From assembly GCA_046050465.1 (NCBI GenBank), contig JBJOPS010000042.1, positions 1-15,369 of the forward strand: 15,369 nt of DNA, read 5' to 3'. The position numbers and the translations under genes are program-made. Position 1 is the stretch's first letter, and each line of letters begins with the position of its first letter. This stretch comes from Egaibacter sp046050465. Its GTDB lineage: Bacteria > Pseudomonadota > Gammaproteobacteria > Burkholderiales > Burkholderiaceae_C. Positions 9,134-15,238 of this stretch are shown here, in pieces. The notes below the pieces were generated by a model, which had not been told where the DNA came from, made no database searches, and saw nothing but the letters and a program-made list of their open reading frames with translations.

Positions 9134-10467
9134 CCGAAGGCCAGCAGGACAATCCACCCCTGTGGCAACAACTTCAAGCCTGTGCTGGTGTGTTGAGGGC
9201 CATTCGCTCGGGGGCGTCCGGCACGGTTGCAATTGATGCGGTCGCCTCCCGGTTGCGTCCTGGTGTCCAATCGCTGGTTTTTCAGGTGTTACGCTCGCTC
9301 GGCTCTGCGCAGGTGTTGCGCAAACAATTGGCCAGCCGCACCCCATCCCCCACGTCGGACGCCTTGTTGTGTACCGCGCTGGCACTGGCTTGGTCCGATG
9401 TTGAGGCTCCTTATCCTGCCTTCACGCTGGTGAACCAGACCATTGAAGCGGCCAAACGAACACCTGCCACGCGCGCACAGGCCGGATTCATCAACGGTTG
9501 CCTTCGCAGGTTTCTTCGTGAGCGCCAGGCGTTAAAAGACGTTGCGCTGAAAGACCCTGTTGCGCAGTGGAACCACCCAGCCTGGTGGATTGCCCGGCTT
9601 CAAAAAGACTATCCGGACACCTGGCAAGCCCTGTTAACAGCCAACAATCAGCGACCACCCATGACCCTGCGGGTCAACGTCGGTCGAACCACGGTTGATA
9701 GTTACCATGAGCTGCTGACTCGGGCTGGCATCGAATCGGCGATCATCGGTCTGTCGGGCCTGAGGCTGGCACTTCCTGTGCCGGTTCAGCAGATTCCCGG
9801 GTTCGTGCAGGGCGACTGTTCGGTGCAGGATGGTGCGGCTCAAATGGCTGCTCCGCTGCTGCTGGGTGGCTTGGACCTGACGCAAAACCCGCGTGTGCTG
9901 GACGCATGTGCAGCCCCGGGCGGCAAAACCGCGCATCTGCTTGAGATGATGAATTCCGGGGGGTGCGACGTCACGGCCATGGATATTGACGCTACCCGTT
10001 GCCAACGAATTCATCAGAACCTGCAACGGCTTGGCCTGTCTGCAAAAGTATTGGTCGGCGATGCGTCGCAACCGCAAACCTGGTGGGACGGTCAGCTATT
10101 TGACGCGATCTTGCTGGATGCGCCTTGTACGGCTTCGGGCATTGTCCGGCGTCACCCGGATATCCGGTGGTTACGTCGCGAAAGCGATGTTGCACAGCTG
10201 GCCAGCGTTCAGGCGCGGTTGCTCAAGGCGTTGTGGGCACTGGTCAAACCAGGTGGACGCCTGTTGTATTGCACCTGTTCCGTCTTTCCGGCTGAAGGGC
10301 GTGATCAGATACAAACGTTTCTTGCGCACAACACCGACGCGGCTTTGTTACCCTCGCCAGGCCATTTATTGCCACTCTTTGGAGTGAAGCGTGACGGCGT
10401 CCCGGACAATTCAAACGGTGACCACGACGGCTTTTTTTACGCGCTGCTGGAGAAACGCTCGGCTTGA
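9130..10467 (+). CDS. rsmB: 16S rRNA (cytosine-967-C5)-methyltransferase RsmB
   Basis: RsmB methylates C967 of 16S rRNA using S-adenosylmethionine. The product is 445 aa (E. coli RsmB is 429). Residues about 10-150 form the NusB-like RNA-binding domain. The C-terminal half is the Rossmann-type RsmB/Nop2 methyltransferase. The SAM-binding motif DACAAPGGKTAHLLEM begins at D258. The two conserved cysteines are C333 in DAPCTASG and C383 in YCTCS. They are 50 residues apart, the same spacing as E. coli C325 and C375. The usual end DGFFYALLEK is present. The start codon overlaps the stop of the LemA-like gene and lacks its own clear ribosome site. The 3' end overlaps the DUF4390 gene by 77 bases. 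In many gammaproteobacteria rsmB sits with def-fmt; here it leads into the ntrYX module instead. Confidence 0.96.
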   Translation: MTEGQQDNPPLWQQLQACAGVLRAIRSGASGTVAIDAVASRLRPGVQSLVFQVLRSLGSAQVLRKQLASRTPSPTSDALLCTALALAWSDVEAPYPAFTLVNQTIEAAKRTPATRAQAGFINGCLRRFLRERQALKDVALKDPVAQWNHPAWWIARLQKDYPDTWQALLTANNQRPPMTLRVNVGRTTVDSYHELLTRAGIESAIIGLSGLRLALPVPVQQIPGFVQGDCSVQDGAAQMAAPLLLGGLDLTQNPRVLDACAAPGGKTAHLLEMMNSGGCDVTAMDIDATRCQRIHQNLQRLGLSAKVLVGDASQPQTWWDGQLFDAILLDAPCTASGIVRRHPDIRWLRRESDVAQLASVQARLLKALWALVKPGGRLLYCTCSVFPAEGRDQIQTFLAHNTDAALLPSPGHLLPLFGVKRDGVPDNSNGDHDGFFYALLEKRSA

Positions 10468-11056
10468 TCTGGCCGCAGTGTTATTCTGGGCATGCCTGAT
10501 CGCTGGTTTGTCTCGCCCGGCTCATGCCGACCCATTGCCGGCGGAAATTTCCCAGCTTCGGGTTGAACGGATGACCGATGGCGTGTTCCTCTCGGCTGCC
10601 ATCCGGTTTGACCTGCCGCCCGCTGTCGAAGATGCACTGCTCAAAGGCGTTCCCATGTTCTTTGTCACCGAGGCCGATCTTTTCAGGGACCGGTGGTACT
10701 GGGCTGACAAAAAGGTGGTCACGGCACAGCGGCAAGTCCGGCTGGCCTACCAGCCGCTCACGCGCCGCTGGCGTGTGGCGGCTTCATCAGGAGCGTCGAC
10801 TGGTGTGGCGGGTGCTGCCCTGAGCCAGAGTTTCGATTCGCTGAATGAAGCCCTTATCTCCCTTCAGCGAGTTTCTCGCTGGAAGATCGCCGAGCCTTTT
10901 GAAATCGAACCAGGTTCGCGTCACAACGTGGAACTTCGCTTCCGCCTGGATGTGACCCAACTGCCTCGTCCGTTCCAGATTGGCGCATTGGGTCAGTCAG
11001 ACTGGGACATATCTGCAGTCGCCTTTCAACGATTACCGCTGGAGCCTGAGAAGTGA
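10391..11056 (+). CDS. DUF4390 family exported protein
   Basis: This is a 221-aa protein of unknown function that matches what I know of DUF4390 proteins found between rsmB and ntrY in betaproteobacteria. A Sec signal peptide is visible: basic residues at 18-25, a hydrophobic core at about 27-40 (LAAVLFWACLIAGL) and a likely cleavage after A46 in PAHA/DP. The mature part is probably periplasmic and beta-rich; it has the motif FRDRWYW (about 94-100) and R/K-rich strands. The start is GTG 10391 with GGAG at 10381-10384, lying inside the end of rsmB, so the two genes overlap by 77 bases in different frames. A second GTG at 10418 (residue 10) would still keep the signal peptide but has a poorer ribosome site. 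The stop overlaps the ntrY start (GTGA, 11053-11056). Position next to a membrane kinase hints at a role in the same envelope-sensing process, which is inference. Confidence 0.9.
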   Translation: MTASRTIQTVTTTAFFTRCWRNARLDLAAVLFWACLIAGLSRPAHADPLPAEISQLRVERMTDGVFLSAAIRFDLPPAVEDALLKGVPMFFVTEADLFRDRWYWADKKVVTAQRQVRLAYQPLTRRWRVAASSGASTGVAGAALSQSFDSLNEALISLQRVSRWKIAEPFEIEPGSRHNVELRFRLDVTQLPRPFQIGALGQSDWDISAVAFQRLPLEPEK

Positions 11057-13344
11057 GTGCCCCCGTCATGCTGGAGGAGGTGGCTGCACACAAGGCCCTG
11101 AACCATTCCCGCGCCGTGCGCTGGTCTATTGGCATTGGCTTGGCGGCGATGACGGCCATTGGCCTGGTGCTTCTGTTTCTGCTGGCTCAGGCCACCAACA
11201 ACCAGGCCATGTACGAGCAGAACTATGCCCGCCTGTTTGTCCTGAACGTGGTGATTGCCGGACTGTTGCTGCTGGTCATTGGCTGGATTGCCGTTCGCCT
11301 GATCAGACGCCTCAGAAAGGGCCGCTTTGGCAGCCGGCTGTTGCTCAAGCTGGCTGCCGTGTTTGCGCTGGCAGGCTTTGTTCCCGGCCTGCTGATTTAT
11401 GTGGTGTCATATCAGTTCGTATCCCGCTCCATCGAAAGCTGGTTCGATGTGAAAGTGGAAGGCGCCCTGGAGGCTGGCCTCAATCTGGGTCGCGTCACGC
11501 TTGAGACGCTGGCCAGCGATCTGGCAAGCAAGTCGCGCTCGTCTGCCAGTCAGCTGGTAGATGTTCCGGATGCCATCGTCAGCTTGCCGCTGGACCGGGT
11601 TCGTGAACAACTGGGCGTTGAAGACGTCTTGTTATGGAACGCATCGTCGCAGCTCATTGGCGGCACGGGCAAGTCCCGCTTCGAGCTGAACCCGGTGCGA
11701 CCCACCCCCCAGCAATTTCGCAACGCCCGCACCCAGCGGGCCATGAGCTGGATCGAAGGGCTGGATGAAGCCACGCCAGGCGACATTACCAATGCGCGCA
11801 TCAAGGCGCTGGTGGTGGTGCCCAACCCGAATCCGGGCTTTTCTGGTGAGCTGCGCTACCTGCAGGTGACGCAGGCGTTGCCCCCCACGCTGGTGGCCAA
11901 TGCCCTAGCAGTGACCGAAGCCAACCGCGAGTATCAGGAAAGAGCTCTGGCGCGGGAAGGCCTCAAGCGCATGTACATCGGCACACTCACATTGAGCCTG
12001 TTTCTTGCCGTATTTGGTGCGGTACTGCTGGCTGTGGTGCTGGGAAACCAGATCGTTCGGCCCCTGCTGCTGCTGGCAGACGGTGTGAACCAGGTGGCTG
12101 CCGGTGACCTCACGCCAAAAGCCGCACTGCAAGGCAAGGACGAGCTCGGTGGCCTGACCCGAGCGTTTGCCGATATGACCCGCCAGCTCTCCGATGCACG
12201 CGAAGCCGTCCAAAGCAGCATGGAGCAAGTCAATTCGGCCCGGGCCAACCTGCAAACCATTCTGGACAACCTGACCGCGGGCGTGATTGTGCTGGACCCC
12301 GGCGGCGTGATCCTGTCGTCCAACCCCGGCGCCACCCGCATCCTGCGCGCACCGTTAGCAGCGTTTGAAGGCCGTCGCCTGGCCGACGTGGGTGGGCTGG
12401 AGGAGTTTGCTGCAGATATCCAGCGCCAGTTCGACTCGTTCCTCGGTGAGCGCACCGAACACGGGCTGGAAGCCTGGCAACACTCGTTTGAACTGGGCTC
12501 CAACCAGCCCGGAGGCTCGGCCCCCAATGGTGACGTCGTGACGCTGGTAGCCCGGGGTGCCCAGTTGCCGGCTAACGCCCGTTTGCTGGTGTTTGATGAT
12601 ATTTCCGAGATTGTTTCGGCCCAGCGCTCGCAAGCCTGGGGTGAGGTTGCACGCAGGCTGGCGCATGAAATCAAAAACCCGCTAACGCCCATTCAGCTCT
12701 CAGCCGAGCGGCTGGAAATGAAGCTTTCTGGCAAGGTGCTGCCGCCCGAGCAGGCCATTCTGACCAAATCGGTCAAAACCATCGTGGACCAGGTGGACGC
12801 CATGAAGCGGCTCGTCAACGAATTTCGTGACTACGCGCGCTTGCCCGCAGCCGAGCTCAAGCCGGTGGATTTGAATGCACTGGTAGCCGAGGTCATGCAG
12901 CTGTATGACGACGAGAACGCCAAAGTGCCCGTGCATATGGAGCTGGATGCCGGGTGCCCCAAAATCATGGGCGACGCGCACCAGCTGCGCCAGGTGGTGC
13001 ATAACCTGCTGCAAAACGCCCAGGACGCTACTGAATCAGCCGTCAGCGCCGGGTCACAGCCGGGTGCGGTCATCATCAAAACGCAGTGGGTGGAATCATC
13101 TGGCCGCGTGCGCCTGAGCGTGCTGGATCAAGGCTGCGGCTTTCCTGAAAACATCCTGCGTCGGGCATTTGAGCCCTATGTCACCACCAAGGTTCGGGGC
13201 ACCGGCCTGGGGTTGGCCGTCGTGAAGAAAATCGCCGACGAACATGCCTCCCGCGTCGATATTGCCAACCGGGTTGTGGACGGAAAAATAGGGGGCGCCC
13301 AAGTGTCGTTATCATTCGCCATACAAAAGACTGCGCCAACCTGA
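11053..13344 (+). CDS. ntrY: NtrY-type sensor histidine kinase
   Basis: A 763-aa membrane sensor kinase that phosphorylates its partner regulator. It has membrane segments at about 25-47, 61-84, 97-120 and 309-333, with a sensor region of about 185 residues between the last two facing the periplasm. A HAMP domain follows (about 333-387), then a PAS domain (about 395-520) and the HisKA dimerisation helix with the H-box ARRLAHEIKNPLTPIQLS, where H538 is the phosphorylation site. The ATPase domain has the N-box with N651 and N655, the G1 box DQGCGF (from D692) and the G2 box RGTGLGLAVV (715-724). All catalytic motifs are intact. The GTG start at 11053 has GGAG eight bases before it and overlaps the upstream stop; the ATG five codons later has no ribosome site. 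NtrYX systems in other bacteria have been tied to nitrogen and to redox/respiration control; which applies here cannot be read from the sequence. Confidence 0.93.
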   Translation: MSAPVMLEEVAAHKALNHSRAVRWSIGIGLAAMTAIGLVLLFLLAQATNNQAMYEQNYARLFVLNVVIAGLLLLVIGWIAVRLIRRLRKGRFGSRLLLKLAAVFALAGFVPGLLIYVVSYQFVSRSIESWFDVKVEGALEAGLNLGRVTLETLASDLASKSRSSASQLVDVPDAIVSLPLDRVREQLGVEDVLLWNASSQLIGGTGKSRFELNPVRPTPQQFRNARTQRAMSWIEGLDEATPGDITNARIKALVVVPNPNPGFSGELRYLQVTQALPPTLVANALAVTEANREYQERALAREGLKRMYIGTLTLSLFLAVFGAVLLAVVLGNQIVRPLLLLADGVNQVAAGDLTPKAALQGKDELGGLTRAFADMTRQLSDAREAVQSSMEQVNSARANLQTILDNLTAGVIVLDPGGVILSSNPGATRILRAPLAAFEGRRLADVGGLEEFAADIQRQFDSFLGERTEHGLEAWQHSFELGSNQPGGSAPNGDVVTLVARGAQLPANARLLVFDDISEIVSAQRSQAWGEVARRLAHEIKNPLTPIQLSAERLEMKLSGKVLPPEQAILTKSVKTIVDQVDAMKRLVNEFRDYARLPAAELKPVDLNALVAEVMQLYDDENAKVPVHMELDAGCPKIMGDAHQLRQVVHNLLQNAQDATESAVSAGSQPGAVIIKTQWVESSGRVRLSVLDQGCGFPENILRRAFEPYVTTKVRGTGLGLAVVKKIADEHASRVDIANRVVDGKIGGAQVSLSFAIQKTAPT

Positions 13345-13384
13345 GCGCAAAGCAGTTACACCCGGGGAACAGCAGAAAAATATC

Positions 13385-14065
13385 ATGGCAAATATATTGG
13401 TAGTTGATGACGAGCTGGGCATTCGTGACTTGCTGTTTGAAATCCTCAATGACGAGGGCCACAGCGTAGAAGTTGCTGAAAACGCAGCCCAGGCCCGCGC
13501 CGCGAGATTGCGTGACAGGCCTGATCTGGTGCTGCTGGATATCTGGATGCCGGATACCGACGGCGTGACGCTGCTCAAGGAATGGTCCTCCAGTGGCGCA
13601 CTCACCATGCCAGTCATCATGATGAGCGGCCACGCCACCATTGATACGGCAGTCGAGGCAACCAAGATCGGTGCAATGGCCTTTCTGGAAAAGCCCATCA
13701 CCATGCAAAAGCTGCTCAAGGCGGTGGAGCAGGGCCTTGCGCGCGGAGTGGGGCGCAAGCTCATGGCGCCTGTTGCCGCACCGATTGTCAGCAACGTACC
13801 AGACATGCTGCTAGGTACTGCCAGTGAACCCCCGGCCATTACCGTAGAAAGTGGGCCGCAATCCAGGCAGAGCTTTTTGCTTGACAAGCCCTTGCGTGAA
13901 TCACGTGATGAATTTGAAAAAGCGTATTTTGAATATCACCTGTCCAAAGAAAATGGGTCCATGACGCGCGTTGCCGAAAAAACCGGCCTGGAGCGTACCC
14001 ATCTATACCGCAAGCTCAAACAGCTTGGCGTAGACCTTACCAGAGGTAAGCGGGGCAGCATCTGA
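13385..14065 (+). CDS. ntrX: Short NtrX-type response regulator (receiver plus Fis-type HTH)
   Basis: The 226-aa response regulator is paired with the kinase encoded 40 bases upstream. The receiver domain spans about residues 1-120, with acidic D8, D9 and E10, the phosphorylated D52 (LLDIWMPDTDG), S81 (MMSGH) and K103 (EKP). A loose linker (about 121-165) leads to a C-terminal Fis-type helix-turn-helix (about 175-218, MTRVAEKTGLERTHLYRKLK). Classical NtrX is about 450 aa with a central AAA+ ATPase that activates sigma54. That whole domain is absent here, and there is no sign of a frameshift, so this form probably acts as an ordinary DNA-binding activator or repressor. The start is fixed by the receiver's first strand (ANILVVDDE) even though the ribosome site is weak (GGGGAA about 16 bases upstream). 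I believe short forms are common in Burkholderiales. Confidence 0.92.
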   Translation: MANILVVDDELGIRDLLFEILNDEGHSVEVAENAAQARAARLRDRPDLVLLDIWMPDTDGVTLLKEWSSSGALTMPVIMMSGHATIDTAVEATKIGAMAFLEKPITMQKLLKAVEQGLARGVGRKLMAPVAAPIVSNVPDMLLGTASEPPAITVESGPQSRQSFLLDKPLRESRDEFEKAYFEYHLSKENGSMTRVAEKTGLERTHLYRKLKQLGVDLTRGKRGSI

Positions 14066-14071
14066 GCCTGC

Positions 14072-14077
14072 TATAAT
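14072..14077 (+). promoter_or_regulatory. -10 box of the tRNA-Phe promoter
   Basis: A perfect TATAAT lies 6 bases after the ntrX stop and 18 bases before the tRNA. The bases after it (TCGGGCC) form a GC-rich discriminator, as expected of growth-rate and stringently controlled stable RNA promoters. No good -35 hexamer exists at 16-18 bases upstream (the sequence there is GC-rich ntrX coding end). Start would be near 14084. Confidence 0.6.
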
Positions 14078-14095
14078 TCGGGCCTCGGCAAGCAC

Positions 14096-14171
14096 GGCCC
14101 GGTAGCTCAGTCGGTAGAGCAGAGGATTGAAAATCCTTGTGTCGGTGGTTCGATTCCGCCCCAGGCCACCA
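14096..14171 (+). tRNA. tRNA-Phe (anticodon GAA)
   Basis: This is a 76-base cloverleaf with an encoded CCA end. The acceptor is GGCCCGG (14096-14102) with CCAGGCC (14161-14167). The D stem is GCTC/GAGC. The anticodon stem is GAGGA/TCCTT with loop TTGAAAA, so the anticodon is GAA for Phe. The variable loop is GTGTC. The T stem is GGTGG/CCGCC with loop TTCGATT. The discriminator is A73, then CCA. Two wobble pairs (G27-T43 and T51-G63) are normal. C5 opposite A68 in the acceptor stem is a true mismatch, which is unusual. The gene abuts what looks like accessory DNA, so its 3' half may be an island attachment site. Confidence 0.96.
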
Positions 14172-14205
14172 CCTTTTTCGTTTCCCCACGAGGAAACACA
14201 ATATT

Positions 14206-14238
14206 AACCCCGGTCTTCCAGTGAGCCCGGGGTTTTTT
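14206..14238 (+). terminator. Intrinsic terminator after tRNA-Phe
   Basis: AACCCCGG (14206-14213) pairs with CCGGGGTT (14227-14234) around a 13-base loop, followed by a six-T run from 14233. It is the likely end of the tRNA transcript, and the conserved core genome probably ends about here. A weaker 6-bp hairpin (GTTTCC 14180-14185 with GGAAAC 14192-14197) lies between the tRNA and this terminator. Confidence 0.87.
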
Positions 14239-14280
14239 GTTTCCGTAGGCGTGCGCACGAGTGCGTCCACATCCACGGAA

Positions 14281-14345
14281 ATGGGGGGGTAAAAAAAATG
14301 GGGTAAATCCAGACTTACCCCCGCTTGCCAATTTTTTTACCCATC
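14281..14345. repeat. Four G-tract/TAA motifs, two direct and two inverted
   Basis: Variants of ATGGGG(n)TAAA occur at 14281-14298 (seven G, eight A) and 14298-14307. They recur on the opposite strand at 14314-14323 (CTTACCCCCG) and 14332-14345 (TTTTTTTACCCATC). The outer two copies are nearly mirror images (ATGGG..TAAAAAAA), so the cluster is roughly palindromic over 65 bases. Their place just beyond a tRNA resembles the arm-type binding sites of tyrosine integrases that target tRNA genes. No integrase is visible, so this is a resemblance only. The stretch 14239-14280 between the terminator and this cluster shows nothing recognisable. Confidence 0.5.
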
Positions 14346-14354
14346 TTTCCTTGA

Positions 14355-14558
14355 TCGCAACTCATTCAGATCTCCACCTATGTGCTGATTGCCATCGTCA
14401 AGAAGGAGCTTCACTTGGATGCCTCGCTCTACACATTGCTACAGATTCTTTCGGTGTCGGTTTTCGAGAAAACCCAGATTTCATGCGCCTTGCAGCCCGA
14501 TGCCGTAACCCTGGAAATGCTGAGCAGCTGTAACCAGTTGAATTTGTTCAACTTTTAA
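14355..14558 (+). pseudogene. IS4-family transposase, C-terminal remnant
   Basis: An open frame of 67 codons with no start codon of its own encodes the end of a transposase. It reads TYVLIAIVKKELHLDAS, then LYTLLQILSVSVFEK, and ends SSCNQLNLFNF followed by TAA at 14556-14558. I recognise this as the C-terminus of IS4-type transposases of the group with a DUF4372 N-terminus; their ends usually read like NQLNLFN. Recognisable similarity begins near 14366. Just upstream an in-frame TGA lies at 14352-14354. The family normally has about 370-400 residues, so well over 80% of the gene is missing. A family-typical TQIW-IS stretch seems to read QIS, which could mark a small internal deletion. It cannot make an active transposase. 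Confidence 0.78.
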
Positions 14559-14572
14559 CCGGACACTACTGT
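14355..14572 (+). mobile_element. 3' end of a truncated IS4-type insertion sequence
   Basis: The transposase remnant is followed after its stop by CCGGACACTACTG (14559-14571). From memory this resembles the terminal inverted repeat of this IS4 group (CAGTAGTGTCCGG on the other strand), so the IS right end is probably near 14571. The left end and most of the element are gone, so no target duplication can be identified. The deletion junction lies near 14350-14366, next to the G-tract repeat cluster. Confidence 0.5.
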
Positions 14573-14582
14573 CTTGGCATAT

Positions 14583-14786
14583 TTACTCTCCCTGCTGCAT
14601 GTGTTCACATGAATCTTCAAAATCTGCCATCAAGCAAGTTACGCCTGCTGGAGGAGTGCTTTCTAGTTTTCCGGTGCTCTGGTCAACTAGCCAAGCCGCT
14701 TTCACTCGTCTTGTCCAATGCGAGCAGTCCTTGAATCTCTTCTCTGGCCTTGCCAACCCAATTATTATTGATTCGGACTTTTTTTT
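14583..14786 (-). other. Open -1 frame extending the minus-strand ORF past an A8 run
   Basis: On the minus strand the 157-aa ORF passes through eight consecutive A (plus strand T 14779-14786) and stops 12 bases later. If the reading frame moves back one base in that run, it stays open for about 65 more codons, to TAA at 14583-14585. The extra part reads as ordinary protein, with RFKDCSHWTRRVKAAWL, LVDQSTGKLES and TCLMADFEDSCE, and has three cysteines. It ends about 12 bases from the inferred IS end. The joined product would be about 218 aa. This could be a decayed gene (one A lost), slippage during transcription or translation, or chance. The same DNA also has a plus-strand open frame (14599-14820) that I consider less likely. 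Confidence 0.4.
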
Positions 14787-15238
14787 GATTTGCAGTAAGG
14801 CTCAAGGCTGTAGCGATTGAGTGCGTCATTCAGAAAAACTAGTTTGTTGCCGACAATTTTGTAATCTATCAAGTTTGCTGGGAGTAATTTGACATCCAGA
14901 ATCGTTTGATTCAGATTACCATCTATCCTGGTAATAATGAAAATTGCTTGGCCATCACGGTAATATTCAGACAGGCTCAACCCAAGTTCCGAGTGGCTTA
15001 GAGTTCTTCCGCCTTTTTCATGCCATCCGGCTAAGGAGCCAGGCCTATCGGATGAAGTGGCCGGTATCGTGGTTCCTATGAGACTGTCAACTGCTATACC
15101 GCGCTGGCCGGAAATTGCAGCCTGCTCAAAACGACCAAAGAGAGTTTTGAGGCCTGCATCAATTTGTCGCCAGACCGGCAAATATTTGCTGGCATAGGTG
15201 TACTCAAGCGTAATGCCAGTCTTGTAGTTTGATTTCAC
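14765..15238 (-). CDS. Hypothetical protein of unknown family
   Basis: The 157-aa product starts at GTG 15238, whose GTGA overlaps the TGA of an upstream open frame. I do not recognise it. It has no membrane segment or clear signal peptide from this start. Its first part (KTGITLEYTYASKYLPVW) and its later half (GQAIFIITRIDG, DYKIVGNKLVFLNDALNRY) alternate like beta strands; the middle is rich in Gly, Ser and Arg. The end, CKSKKSPNQ, follows an A8 run and may be a frameshift product. There is no clear ribosome site before the GTG, so translation would depend on coupling to the upstream frame. The DNA is AT-richer than the core genes; 14821-14880 counts as 37% GC. Small size, coupling and accessory position would fit an immunity or antitoxin partner, but this is speculation. 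Confidence 0.5.
   Translation of the reverse strand: MKSNYKTGITLEYTYASKYLPVWRQIDAGLKTLFGRFEQAAISGQRGIAVDSLIGTTIPATSSDRPGSLAGWHEKGGRTLSHSELGLSLSEYYRDGQAIFIITRIDGNLNQTILDVKLLPANLIDYKIVGNKLVFLNDALNRYSLEPYCKSKKSPNQ

Noticed and set aside
13385..14065. Frameshift or truncation as the reason for the short NtrX
   Set aside because: The frame is continuous, with the receiver, linker and HTH in order and no AAA+ fragments in other frames nearby.
14261..14533. 90-aa plus-strand open frame over the repeat cluster and IS remnant
   Set aside because: It lies in a different frame from the recognisable transposase tail and begins inside non-coding repeats.
14599..14820. 73-aa plus-strand open frame opposite the extension of the unknown minus-strand ORF
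   Set aside because: No ribosome site and no recognisable family; the minus-strand reading looks more protein-like, though this is not certain.
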